Below, one piece after another: positions 54,207-63,052 of a stretch of 64,000 nucleotides of DNA; position 1 is the first letter of the stretch; the number at the start of each line of letters is the position of its first letter. Position numbers and translations under genes: made by a program. This stretch comes from Tamlana flava (GTDB taxonomy: Bacteria > Bacteroidota > Bacteroidia > Flavobacteriales > Flavobacteriaceae), in NCBI RefSeq assembly GCF_041287255.1, contig NZ_JBGGTX010000002.1, positions 558,001-622,000 on the forward strand, in the 5' to 3' direction. Below the pieces are notes generated by a model. That model was given only the letters and a program-made list of their open reading frames with translations, ran no database searches and had not been told where the DNA came from.

Positions 54207-54945
54207 AAAAACAAATTATTCATACATAGGAATCGCATTTATAATTCTTGTTTTCGGAATCATTTTTATTCCCAAAATTATTGATCGGATTACGAATAAA
54301 GATGTGATTAGAAATGAAAGCAGAAGTGATTATGCAACAGAAAATAAATCAGTTGGTTCCAACTTAGCTTTCATCGAAATTAACGGAGAGCCAAAAAAAG
54401 TGCCTGCATTTTCATTTACCGATCAAAATGGAAAAACGGTAACAAACAAAGATTATGAAGGTAAAGTTTATGTTATTGAATTTTTCTTTACTACTTGCCC
54501 TACCATCTGCCCAAGAATGAATAGAAACCTAATTCAGATTCAAAATACATTTAAGGATTTTGGAGATTTTGGTGTTGCATCATTCACCATAAACCCAGAT
54601 TATGATACTCCTGAAGTTTTAAAAAATTATGCTGAACAGTACGGTGTCACCAATCCAAATTGGCATTTAATGACCGGGAATAAGGAAACTATTTACAAAT
54701 TGGCTAACGAAGGCTTTAATTTATATACAGCTGAGGAAGCTGAAGTTGCGGGCGGTTTTGAACACTCAGGGAATTTTGCCCTTATTGATAAAAACGGATT
54801 CATCAGATCTAGAAAAGATGTTTTTGGAAACCCAATAATCTATTACAAAGGGATAGTTTCAGAAGAGGAAAAGGTGGACGATGACGGGTCTCCAGAAGAA
54901 ATAAGTGCATTAAAAGAAGATATTAAAAAATTGCTCAATGAATAA
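54199..54945 (+). CDS. SCO1/SenC-family copper chaperone
   Basis: A 248-residue protein with an N-terminal anchor helix (about 8-26) and a thioredoxin-like domain. The copper ligands are present: C100 and C104 in TTCPTICPRMN, and H189 in FEHSGNFALID. SCO proteins deliver copper to the CuA site of subunit II (coxB, 9592). It overlaps the gene before by 8 bases and the next by 8 bases, so the three are tightly coupled. Confidence 0.94.
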   Translation: MSKKTNYSYIGIAFIILVFGIIFIPKIIDRITNKDVIRNESRSDYATENKSVGSNLAFIEINGEPKKVPAFSFTDQNGKTVTNKDYEGKVYVIEFFFTTCPTICPRMNRNLIQIQNTFKDFGDFGVASFTINPDYDTPEVLKNYAEQYGVTNPNWHLMTGNKETIYKLANEGFNLYTAEEAEVAGGFEHSGNFALIDKNGFIRSRKDVFGNPIIYYKGIVSEEEKVDDDGSPEEISALKEDIKKLLNE

Positions 54946-55516
54946 TACAAAAGAGATTTTAGACGACAAGAAATACAATAAACTCATTATCCTTCTATCG
55001 GTTGTTATACCAGTAGTAGTTGCTATATTGTTTGGAGTTCGAATTCCCAATGTAGAACCATTAACCTTTCTACCTCCTATCTATGCTACGATTAATGGGT
55101 TAACAGCAATAATTCTAATCATTGCATTTAAAGCTATAAAGAATAAAAATTTGGTGCTTCATGAAAATTTAATGACTACGGCTATTTGGTGTTCTGTAGC
55201 TTTTTTGGTTATGTATGTGGCATATCACATGACTAGCGATTCCACCAAATTTGGTGACATTAATCATAATGGGATTTTAGACCCAAATGAGAAGGAAGCT
55301 GTCGGTAGTGCACTTTATATATATCATTTTGTACTATTGACGCATATTATTTTATCTGTGGTTATTATTCCGTTTGTTTTAATAACCTATGTTCGAGCCA
55401 TTACAAATAATATTGAAAAACATAGAAAAATAGCTAAATTGACTTTTCCTTTGTGGTTGTATGTTGCTATCACAGGTGTAATTGTTTATCTTATGATTTC
55501 TCCTTATTATATTTAA
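54938..55516 (+). CDS. DUF420 (CtaM-like) membrane protein
   Basis: A 192-residue, five-helix protein of the DUF420 family. Histidines on membrane faces (VLHENLMTTAIWCS, YVAYHMTSD, IYHFVLLTHIILS, KHRKIAKLTFPLWLYVAITG) fit the family pattern. In Firmicutes DUF420 protein CtaM is needed to mature heme-A oxidases, which agrees with this site next to ctaB, SCO and subunits III/IV. It overlaps the SCO gene by 8 bases. Confidence 0.85.
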   Translation: MNNTKEILDDKKYNKLIILLSVVIPVVVAILFGVRIPNVEPLTFLPPIYATINGLTAIILIIAFKAIKNKNLVLHENLMTTAIWCSVAFLVMYVAYHMTSDSTKFGDINHNGILDPNEKEAVGSALYIYHFVLLTHIILSVVIIPFVLITYVRAITNNIEKHRKIAKLTFPLWLYVAITGVIVYLMISPYYI

Positions 55517-55531
55517 GGTTATTCGGAGCCT

Positions 55532-55563
55532 TTCGACTCCGCTCAAGATAAACTTGAGTCGAA
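55532..55563. repeat. Small palindromic intergenic repeat
   Basis: TTCGACTC (55532-55539) pairs with GAGTCGAA (55556-55563); a nested CTCAAG / CTTGAG stem closes a 5-base loop. It sits between the DUF420 gene and the small CxxC gene and shares the TCGACT-GCTCA core (opposite strand) with 50229-50250. Confidence 0.5.
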
Positions 55564-55576
55564 GAATCTTTTAACT

Positions 55577-55795
55577 ATGAAACAAAAAGTTGTCTTTTTT
55601 CTCTTTTCACTTGTCTTTTTTCTAAATGGCAATGCCCAATGTGCCATGTGTCGCGCCGTGTTGGAAAACGAAGAAGGGCAAACGGCTGCCAAGGGCATTA
55701 ATGATGGTATCATTTACCTTATGGCCATACCTTATATACTAATTGGGGGTATAGGTTACATTATTTACCGTAAATACAATACGTTAAAAAAGTAA
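55577..55795 (+). CDS. Small CxxC membrane protein of the oxidase assembly cluster
   Basis: A 72-residue protein: signal peptide (MKQKVVFFLF..., cut after NGNA), then QCAMCRAVLENE with a CxxC pair at C22 and C25 right at the mature N-terminus, a short linker, and one C-terminal helix (about 45-64) with a basic tail. The cysteines would face the periplasm. I do not recognise a named family. Position after SCO and DUF420 suggests copper or thiol handling for the oxidase; this is inference. Confidence 0.75.
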   Translation: MKQKVVFFLFSLVFFLNGNAQCAMCRAVLENEEGQTAAKGINDGIIYLMAIPYILIGGIGYIIYRKYNTLKK

Positions 55796-55885
55796 TAAAA
55801 ACTTTTATTTGCTTTTCATGTAACATTTCTTTGTATTGATAGTCTAACTGTAAAGCAATTAGCACTACTTAAATCAATCAAAGTT

Positions 55886-56587
55886 ATGTTAAAAATCCAT
55901 CAGCTTCACAAATCCTATCCTATAGGAGATTCTAGTTTACATGTTTTAAAAGGAATAGATTTAAATGTTGAAGATGGTGAAATGGTGGCCATTATGGGGT
56001 CTTCCGGTTCAGGTAAATCCACTTTGCTCAATATTATAGGGATGCTGGATGAGGCCGATTCAGGAGATTATATTCTGGATGGTTTGCCAATAAAAAATCT
56101 CACCGAAAAAAAAGCAGCATTATACCGAAATAAATTTTTGGGTTTTATTTTTCAGTCATTCAACCTAATCAATTACAAAAACGCTCTTGAAAATGTAGCG
56201 CTTCCTTTGTATTATCAAGGTATGAAACGTAAAGAGCGTCAAGAAAAAGCCATGTTCCATTTGGAGAAAGTTGGCTTGGCCGATTGGGCGCACCATCTAC
56301 CAAAGGAACTTTCCGGAGGTCAAAACCAGCGTGTAGCCATTGCAAGGGCATTGGCGGCAAATCCTAAATTACTTTTAGCCGATGAACCTACCGGGGCATT
56401 GGACAGCACAACGTCGTACGACATTATGGCCTTTATTCAGCAGCTAAATGACGAAGGAAAAACCATTTTAATGGTAACCCACGAAGAAGACATTGCCAAT
56501 ATGTGCAAACGCATTGTAAAGCTTCGCGATGGGGTCATCATGGAAGACAAAAAAATAAAGCAAGTAAGGGCACAACAACATGTTTGA
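55886..56587 (+). CDS. ABC transporter ATPase (MacB/LolD type)
   Basis: A 233-residue ATPase: Walker A GSSGSGKS (38-45), signature LSGGQNQRVAIARAL, Walker B LLLADEPTGALD and the switch His in LMVTHEE. It drives the two FtsX-like permeases that follow (8-base overlap with the first). With adaptor and TolC genes downstream it forms a tripartite exporter spanning both membranes. The substrate cannot be told. Confidence 0.94.
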   Translation: MLKIHQLHKSYPIGDSSLHVLKGIDLNVEDGEMVAIMGSSGSGKSTLLNIIGMLDEADSGDYILDGLPIKNLTEKKAALYRNKFLGFIFQSFNLINYKNALENVALPLYYQGMKRKERQEKAMFHLEKVGLADWAHHLPKELSGGQNQRVAIARALAANPKLLLADEPTGALDSTTSYDIMAFIQQLNDEGKTILMVTHEEDIANMCKRIVKLRDGVIMEDKKIKQVRAQQHV

Positions 56588-57809
56588 TTTAGACCTTTGG
56601 CGGGAAATATTTCAAAGTATAAATAAAAATAGAACCAGAAGTGTACTTTCTGGTTTTACCGTAGCATTTGCTATTCTACTTTTCGCCATTCTTTTTGGCA
56701 TTGCCAACGGTTTGCAAAACACGTTTAAGGAAGCCTTTGGTACCGATGCCAACAATTCCATAGTTATTTTTCCAGGAATGACAACCAAAGCCCATAAAGG
56801 GCTTCAAGCGGGTAGGTTAATTCGGTTTAAGAATGAAGATCACGACTTCATTATGGATGAGTTTGGAGATAAGGTGCAGTATATGACCAGTAAAGTCAAT
56901 AGAAATGTTACGGCCAGTTTTAAAGGCGAAAAGAACAATTATCAACTTAGGGCAGTGCATCCGGAATACATGTTCATTGAGAATAATGTGGTTTGTGAAG
57001 GACGTTATGTCAACCAAAACGATTTAAATCATAAGACCAAAGTTGCTGTAATTGGTAAAGTTGTAAATGATGAATTGTTCGCCAAGGAAAATGCCATAGG
57101 AAAGTATGTTAGTTTAAATGGCATATCATTTAAAGTTGTTGGGATTTTTACCGATGATGAAGGCGATAATGAGGAACGGGTTATTTATGTGCCCTTAACA
57201 ACAGCACAGTTACTTTACGGCAATACGGATTTTATCGACTTTATGCATTTAACCTATAGCCCAGAAATGAATAGTGATGCCGCATTGGCCTTCGGTGCGG
57301 ATATTACCAAAAAGTTAAAAGATCGGTTTTCGGTAGCCAGAAGCGATCAAAGAGCCATAATGGTTCAGAATTTTGCTCAAGGCACCAAACAAGTTGAAAT
57401 AATGACGTTTGGATTAACGGTAATAATCTTTGTTATAGGTATTGGCACTTTAATAGCAGGAGTTGTAGGGGTCAGTAATATCATGATTTTTATTGTTAAG
57501 GAACGCACGAAAGAAATTGGTATTAGAAAAGCTTTGGGGGCATCACCCAAATCTATTGTTTCCATCATTTTATTAGAATCTATATTGATAACCACCATAG
57601 CAGGCTATTTTGGTCTGCTTTTGGGAATTGGCGTTTTAGAATGGGTTGGTCCTGGTTTGGAAAAATATTCTATTAAAGATCCTGGAGTAAGTAGCTCCCT
57701 AATATTTGGTGCTACGCTGGCTTTGATTATAGCCGGTGCCATAGCGGGATATTTTCCAGCAAAAAAGGCGTCAAATATAAAACCAATAGTGGCTTTAAGA
57801 AACGATTAG
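56580..57809 (+). CDS. MacB-type ABC permease 1
   Basis: A 409-residue permease with an N-terminal helix, a periplasmic MacB core domain (about 45-270) and three C-terminal FtsX helices (KERTKEIGIRKALGASPKSIV, then PAKKASNIKPIVALRND). The layout is that of MacB without its fused ATPase, which here is the gene before. The next permease starts 2 bases later. Confidence 0.92.
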   Translation: MFDLDLWREIFQSINKNRTRSVLSGFTVAFAILLFAILFGIANGLQNTFKEAFGTDANNSIVIFPGMTTKAHKGLQAGRLIRFKNEDHDFIMDEFGDKVQYMTSKVNRNVTASFKGEKNNYQLRAVHPEYMFIENNVVCEGRYVNQNDLNHKTKVAVIGKVVNDELFAKENAIGKYVSLNGISFKVVGIFTDDEGDNEERVIYVPLTTAQLLYGNTDFIDFMHLTYSPEMNSDAALAFGADITKKLKDRFSVARSDQRAIMVQNFAQGTKQVEIMTFGLTVIIFVIGIGTLIAGVVGVSNIMIFIVKERTKEIGIRKALGASPKSIVSIILLESILITTIAGYFGLLLGIGVLEWVGPGLEKYSIKDPGVSSSLIFGATLALIIAGAIAGYFPAKKASNIKPIVALRND

Positions 57810-57811
57810 TA

Positions 57812-59056
57812 ATGTTTAGATTTTTACTGGATAGAGATACATGGCAAGAAGTCTTAGGCAGTTTGGGCAAAAACAAGCTGAGGTCTGTGCTTACTATGGT
57901 TGGTGTTTGGTGGGGTATTTTGTTGCTCATTGGGTTGCTCGGTTCGGCAAGAGGATTGGAAAATGCATTTAACAGGTTGTTTGGTGATTTTGCCACTAAT
58001 AGCGTTTTTATTTGGAGTTGGAGCACTGACAAGCCATTTAAAGGTTTTCAGGAAGGTAGACGGGTACAAATGACCTTGACGGATATTAAAAAAGTTGAAG
58101 AAAATGTTGAAGGAATCGAGTTTGTTGTGCCCAGAAACATGAATCAAGGTCAAGTGGTAAGAAACTTTCTTTCAGGAAGGTTCAACGTTATGGGAGATTA
58201 TCCCGTTTTAGATAAAGTAAAAAAGAAGAATCTTATCAATGGCCGGTTTATTAATCAAAATGACATTGACAATAACAAAAAAGTAGCGGTACTTTCTGAA
58301 AATATTTATAAGCAGTTGTTCCAAAAAGATGAAAATCCTATTGGCGAGTATATTCAAATTAATAATATCAGTTATCAGGTAGTTGGGTTGTATGATCGAG
58401 ATGATTTGCCATTTGGTCCGAGCGAAGATATACACATCCCATTCACCACTTTCCAACAAGTGTATAATCAAGGTGAGCGTATCGGATTTTTAATGATAAC
58501 AGGAAAACCTGAATACGATATCGAGCAAATTGAATATGATGCCAAGTTACTCCTAAAAACATTGAATGATGTACACCCAAAAGATAATCGAGCTTTTAGG
58601 AGTTTCAATTTGGGAAAGAGATTTGAGAAATCCACCAATTTTTTAACAGGTATGCAGTTTTTAACTTGGTTTGTTGGTTTAGCCACATTAATTGCCGGAG
58701 TTTTTGCTATTGGTAATATTTTATTGATAACCGTAAAAGAACGGACCAAAGAAATTGGTGTCCGACGAGCTATAGGAGCAACACCTTTTGAAATTAAAAG
58801 ACAAATTGTGGTTGAGGCCGTTTTCCTGACATTAATTGCTGGAATTGGAGGTATAATAACAGGAGGGTGGATTTTAATTTTATTGGACCATTTTTATGGT
58901 CAAGGCGACAATGCGATTTTAGTAAATGCATCAGTTCCAATCATCGTGGTATTTATAGCCTTAATCATATTAGTGGTTTTGGGGACCTTAATAGGGTTGA
59001 TACCAGCCTTTAAAGCCACGAGTGTAAAACCTATTGAAGCATTAAGAGAAGAATAA
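57812..59056 (+). CDS. MacB-type ABC permease 2
   Basis: A 414-residue paralogue of the permease just upstream: N-terminal helix (GVWWGILLLIGLLGSARGL), periplasmic core, and FtsX helices with KERTKEIGVRRAIGATPFEI and ATSVKPIEALREE. The pair probably makes a heterodimer. It is followed after 12 bases by the adaptor gene. Confidence 0.92.
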   Translation: MFRFLLDRDTWQEVLGSLGKNKLRSVLTMVGVWWGILLLIGLLGSARGLENAFNRLFGDFATNSVFIWSWSTDKPFKGFQEGRRVQMTLTDIKKVEENVEGIEFVVPRNMNQGQVVRNFLSGRFNVMGDYPVLDKVKKKNLINGRFINQNDIDNNKKVAVLSENIYKQLFQKDENPIGEYIQINNISYQVVGLYDRDDLPFGPSEDIHIPFTTFQQVYNQGERIGFLMITGKPEYDIEQIEYDAKLLLKTLNDVHPKDNRAFRSFNLGKRFEKSTNFLTGMQFLTWFVGLATLIAGVFAIGNILLITVKERTKEIGVRRAIGATPFEIKRQIVVEAVFLTLIAGIGGIITGGWILILLDHFYGQGDNAILVNASVPIIVVFIALIILVVLGTLIGLIPAFKATSVKPIEALREE

Positions 59057-59068
59057 ACAATCAAAAAA

Positions 59069-60187
59069 ATGAATAAAACAGTAAAGATTATTTTAGTATT
59101 GGTCGCAATCATAGCGTTGGCGTTTGTGTTAAAATATTTTAAGGATTCCAATTCAAAAGATATTATAGACTACAAGATTGAAGAGCCTTTTTATACACCT
59201 ATTAATACGAAGGCGGTTGCAACAGGAAAACTTAACCCAGAGGAGGAAGTCGAGTTAAAACCTCAGATTTCGGGCATCGTTGATAAAATTCTTGTTGAAG
59301 AAGGAGACATCGTGAAGAAGGGTGATTTAATAGCAAAAATAAGGGTCGTGCCGAACGAGCAAAGTTTGGTTAGTGCCAAAAGTAGAATTGCTTCAAGTAA
59401 GTTGTCATTCGATAACGCAAAAACGTTATATGATAGAAACAAGGCATTGTTTGAAAAAGGAGTGATTTCGCAACAAGATTTTGAAAACAGTGAATTATCA
59501 TTCAACCAGGCAAAAGAGGCATTGGCACAAGCGCAAAACGACTATCAAATTATCAAGCGTGGTTCTATTTCTGGTGGAAGTTCTGCGAACACCAATATTA
59601 TCGCGCAAATTCCGGGAACTATTTTAGAAATACCTGTAAGGGAAGGCGACCAGGTTATTCAAAGTAACAATTTTAACGCAGGTACAACGATTGCCACGAT
59701 AGCCGATATGAGTTTAATGATTTTTGAAGGAAAAGTAGATGAGGCCGAAGTAGGTAAATTAAAAGAAGGCAAAGAAATAAAAGTGATTCTGGGCGCCATC
59801 AACGATAAGGAATTTCCGGCTACACTAACCTTCGTGGCACCAAAAGGTATTGAAGAAAATGGTGCGGTACAGTTTACCATAAAGGCAGATGTAAAGATAG
59901 ATTCCATTACCAATATTAGGGCAGGGTACAGTGCCAATGCCGAAATTGATTTGGAAGCCAAAGATAGTGTTTTGGCCATAAGAGAAGCATTGTTACAGTA
60001 CGATAGGTTCACCGAAAAACCTTTTGTTGAGATTTTAGATGGAGAAAACAAGTATAGAAAAGCCGATGTGGAACTGGGAATATCTGATGGAATAAATATT
60101 GAAATTACCGAGGGTGTAAAAATGGGCGATAAAATAAAAGTTTGGAATAAAGCATCAAAAGACAATGAAGGCAATGAGGAAAATTAA
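59069..60187 (+). CDS. Periplasmic adaptor (MacA/HlyD family)
   Basis: A 372-residue membrane-fusion protein: N-terminal anchor helix (about 5-22), split lipoyl domain (LKPQISGIVDKILVEEGDIV and IIAQIPGTILEIPVREGDQV), a coiled-coil hairpin (about 105-165), and a C-terminal beta-barrel (EGKVDEAEVGKLKEGKEIKV). It bridges the permeases and the TolC channel. It overlaps the TolC gene. Confidence 0.93.
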   Translation: MNKTVKIILVLVAIIALAFVLKYFKDSNSKDIIDYKIEEPFYTPINTKAVATGKLNPEEEVELKPQISGIVDKILVEEGDIVKKGDLIAKIRVVPNEQSLVSAKSRIASSKLSFDNAKTLYDRNKALFEKGVISQQDFENSELSFNQAKEALAQAQNDYQIIKRGSISGGSSANTNIIAQIPGTILEIPVREGDQVIQSNNFNAGTTIATIADMSLMIFEGKVDEAEVGKLKEGKEIKVILGAINDKEFPATLTFVAPKGIEENGAVQFTIKADVKIDSITNIRAGYSANAEIDLEAKDSVLAIREALLQYDRFTEKPFVEILDGENKYRKADVELGISDGINIEITEGVKMGDKIKVWNKASKDNEGNEEN

Positions 60188-61505
60188 AATAAAGCAAATT
60201 AGTCTATTTCTTGGCCTTATTTGTTCCTTGATGTCTTTTGCACAGGAAAAAAAATGGACTTTACAAGAATGTGTTGCACATGCTCTGGAAAATAACATTA
60301 ACGTCAAGCAAGCCCAAAACACCTTGCTTGTTAGCGAACAGGATATTATAGCATCAAAGGGGCAGTTTTATCCTTCGTTGGGAATGGGTATTTCGCAATC
60401 TATGAGTTTAGGGCAAGCGGAACTTTATCCAGGAAACTTTGTGGATAGAACATTCCACTCAACTGGTGTGGGGTTAAGCGTGTCTCAAACGGTATTTAAT
60501 GGATTTAGAAATACTTACCTATACAAGCAATCGTTGTTGAATTTAGAAACAAACGAATTTGAGTTAAACAGAATAAAGGATGATATTTCTTTAAACGTAG
60601 CCAATGCCTATTTAAATGTTTTGTTTAATAAGGAAAACCTTGAAACGGCTCAGGCTCAATTTGATTTTAGCGAACAACAATTAGAGCAGGTAAAGGATTT
60701 GGTAAACGCTGGGGTTCAACCCAAGGCCAACATATATGATGCCGAGGCTACCCTAAGCAGGGATGAACAACAGGTTACGCTTGCGGAAAACAGTTATAAT
60801 TTGGCACTTCTATCATTGTCGCAATTATTGCAAGTGCCATTTGGGAATTTCGATGTTGAAATTATTGAAATCGACAGCCCTTCGGCGGCACTACTTTATT
60901 CAGACATTGCACCAATTTTAAATTACGCTTTTCAAAATCGAAATGAAATCAAGGTAGCTGAAAAAAATATTGAAAATGCAGAACTCGCTACCAAAATAGC
61001 TAAAACTGGTTATTTGCCGAATGTAACCTTGGGTTACGGGTTTAATTCCGGGGCAAATTTTTCAAATCTATCAAGCGACAATTCATTTTTCCAGCAATTA
61101 AATGACAACAAAGGGCATAGTTTGAGATTAAATGTTAATATCCCTATTTTTTCAAGATTTCAAAATAAAACAGCAGTTGCTAAATCAAAAATTCAAGAAG
61201 CGAACCGTGTGCTTAATTTAGAGCAGACAAAGTTGAACTTAGAATCCAATATCCAACGGGCTTTTACCGATGCACAAGCAGCTTTAAAAGCGTATGAGGC
61301 TGCTAAAAAATCTTTGGTATCACAAGAATTGGCCTTTAGCAATTCAAAGGAACGTTATGATAATGGGGCTATGACAGCCTTTGAACTGGAGCAGGCAAGA
61401 GTGCAGCTAATAAATGCAGAATCTTCATTGATAAATGCCAAATATGATTTTGTTTTTAAGACAAAAGTTTTAGACTTTTACATGGGAAAAATTATAACTT
61501 TTTAA
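60165..61505 (+). CDS. TolC-family outer-membrane efflux protein
   Basis: A 446-residue TolC-type protein: signal peptide (ending SFAQ), WTLQECVAHALENNINVKQAQ at the start of the first repeat, a second repeat near 240, and long helical segments with ERYDNGAMTAFELEQARVQL near the end. It forms the outer-membrane exit duct of the exporter. Start at ATG 60165 or ATG 60174, both inside the adaptor gene. The next gene, tsaB, starts 1 base after its stop. Confidence 0.93.
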   Translation: MKAMRKIKIKQISLFLGLICSLMSFAQEKKWTLQECVAHALENNINVKQAQNTLLVSEQDIIASKGQFYPSLGMGISQSMSLGQAELYPGNFVDRTFHSTGVGLSVSQTVFNGFRNTYLYKQSLLNLETNEFELNRIKDDISLNVANAYLNVLFNKENLETAQAQFDFSEQQLEQVKDLVNAGVQPKANIYDAEATLSRDEQQVTLAENSYNLALLSLSQLLQVPFGNFDVEIIEIDSPSAALLYSDIAPILNYAFQNRNEIKVAEKNIENAELATKIAKTGYLPNVTLGYGFNSGANFSNLSSDNSFFQQLNDNKGHSLRLNVNIPIFSRFQNKTAVAKSKIQEANRVLNLEQTKLNLESNIQRAFTDAQAALKAYEAAKKSLVSQELAFSNSKERYDNGAMTAFELEQARVQLINAESSLINAKYDFVFKTKVLDFYMGKIITF

Positions 61506-61506
61506 T

Positions 61507-62178
61507 TTGGCACTTATTTTAAACATAGAAACCGCAACCACCAATTGTTCGGTGTCCGTTTCAAAAAATGGAGAAACCATTGTTCTGAAAGAAGACAATG
61601 ATAAAAACTATTCACATGCCGAAAGACTTCATGTTTATATCAATGATGTTTTAAAAGAAGCCCAAATAGCGCCTCAAGATTTATCGGCCGTTGCTATAAG
61701 TAAAGGTCCTGGTTCTTATACGGGTTTGCGCATAGGGGTTTCGGCAGCAAAAGGGCTTTGTTTTGCATTGGATAAACCTTTAATTTCAGTTTCAACCCTG
61801 GAGTCGTTGGCACATAAAGTGAATACAGAAGAAGGTTTTATTGTAGCCATGCTGGATGCCAGAAGATTGGAGGTTTACTCTGCGATTTACGATTCAAATC
61901 ATTGTAAAATTAGGGAAACCCAAGCGCAAATTTTAGATGAAAGTGCTTTCGCGGAATATTTGGAAAAAGGTAAAGTTTATTTTGTTGGTAGTGGGGTTGA
62001 AAAAACCAAAACGTTAATAAATCACCCTAATGCTATTTTTATAGAAGGGGAATTGCCTTCAGCAAATGAAATGGGGCATTTGGCATATAGCAAATATAAA
62101 ATAAGCGACACCGAAGATGTCGCCTATTTTGAACCTTATTATTTAAAAGATTTTGTGGCTTTAAAGCCGAAATCCTAA
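61507..62178 (+). CDS. tsaB: tRNA t6A synthesis protein TsaB
   Basis: A 223-residue ASKHA-fold protein. ALILNIETATTNCSVSV at the start and AVAISKGPGSYTGLRIGVSA are hallmarks of TsaB, the partner that stabilises TsaD for threonylcarbamoyl transfer to tRNA A37. The start codon is a TTG just after the TolC stop; no ATG lies near. It converges with the MscS gene across 6 bases. Confidence 0.94.
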   Translation: MALILNIETATTNCSVSVSKNGETIVLKEDNDKNYSHAERLHVYINDVLKEAQIAPQDLSAVAISKGPGSYTGLRIGVSAAKGLCFALDKPLISVSTLESLAHKVNTEEGFIVAMLDARRLEVYSAIYDSNHCKIRETQAQILDESAFAEYLEKGKVYFVGSGVEKTKTLINHPNAIFIEGELPSANEMGHLAYSKYKISDTEDVAYFEPYYLKDFVALKPKS

Positions 62179-62184
62179 ACGTTT

Positions 62185-62991
62185 TTATTTGTTCACCATA
62201 ACTCGGTGTGGATATGGTATTTCTATGCCAGCAGAATCAAGAGCTTCTTTGATTTCTTCTGTTGCACCAAAATAAACGGCCCAATAGTCCTCCGATTTAC
62301 ACCAAGGTCTTACCGCAAAGTTTATAGAGCTATCGGCCAATTCCATTAAATTTACTGACGGGGCAGGGGTTTCTATCACTTTAGGGTTCGATGTTAAAAC
62401 ATTCATCAATACTTCTTTGGTTTTCTTAATGTCTGAACCGTAATCAACTCCAATAACCAAATCTACGCGGCGTGTGCCTTCTGTAGTGTAATTTATGATG
62501 TTTCCGTTTGATAAGGCACCGTTAGGAATAATAATTTCACGATTGGATAGTCCGGTTAACTTTGTAGTGAAAATTTCAATTTCCTTAACTGTTCCCAGTT
62601 CACCTTGAGCTTCTATTAAATCTCCAATTTTAAAAGGTTTAAAAATCATAATGAGTACACCACCAGCAAAATTTCCTAAAGAACCTTGAAGTGCTAAACC
62701 AACGGCCAAACCTGCAGCGGCAATAATTGCCGCAAACGATGTGGTTTCAACACCTACAGTGCCAAGTACAACGATAATTAAAACAATTTTTAAAATCCAG
62801 CCCAATAGGTTCACCAAGAATTTTTGAAGGCTTTCATCATAATTCTGCTTGGTCATTATTTTTCTTGTACCCTTAACTATTTTTTTAATGACCCAAGACC
62901 CAATAATCCATATGACTATAGCCCCAATTATTTTTGGACCAAATGACATAATTAATTCGTATCCTTTGTCAATCCATTTTTCAATATCCAT
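62185..62991 (-). CDS. Small-conductance mechanosensitive channel (MscS family)
   Basis: A 268-residue MscS-type channel with three helices; the pore-lining third helix is the Gly/Ala-rich AAIIAAAGLAVGLALQGSLGNFAGGVLIM, and the beta domain opens with FKPFKIGDLIEAQGELGTVKEI. It releases solutes after osmotic downshock. Length is close to E. coli MscS (286). The C-terminal cytoplasmic domain is complete (GIEIPYPHRVM). Confidence 0.95.
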   Translation of the reverse strand: MDIEKWIDKGYELIMSFGPKIIGAIVIWIIGSWVIKKIVKGTRKIMTKQNYDESLQKFLVNLLGWILKIVLIIVVLGTVGVETTSFAAIIAAAGLAVGLALQGSLGNFAGGVLIMIFKPFKIGDLIEAQGELGTVKEIEIFTTKLTGLSNREIIIPNGALSNGNIINYTTEGTRRVDLVIGVDYGSDIKKTKEVLMNVLTSNPKVIETPAPSVNLMELADSSINFAVRPWCKSEDYWAVYFGATEEIKEALDSAGIEIPYPHRVMVNK

Positions 62992-63052
62992 AATTTTTAT
63001 AATTTATATTAGAGTTGTAAAATAATGATTTTTATAGCCTTTTTCTTAATAT

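Noticed and set aside
59659..60174. 171-codon open frame on the minus strand inside the adaptor gene
   Set aside because: Antisense to the conserved barrel and lipoyl regions; Ser/Leu-rich shadow without features.
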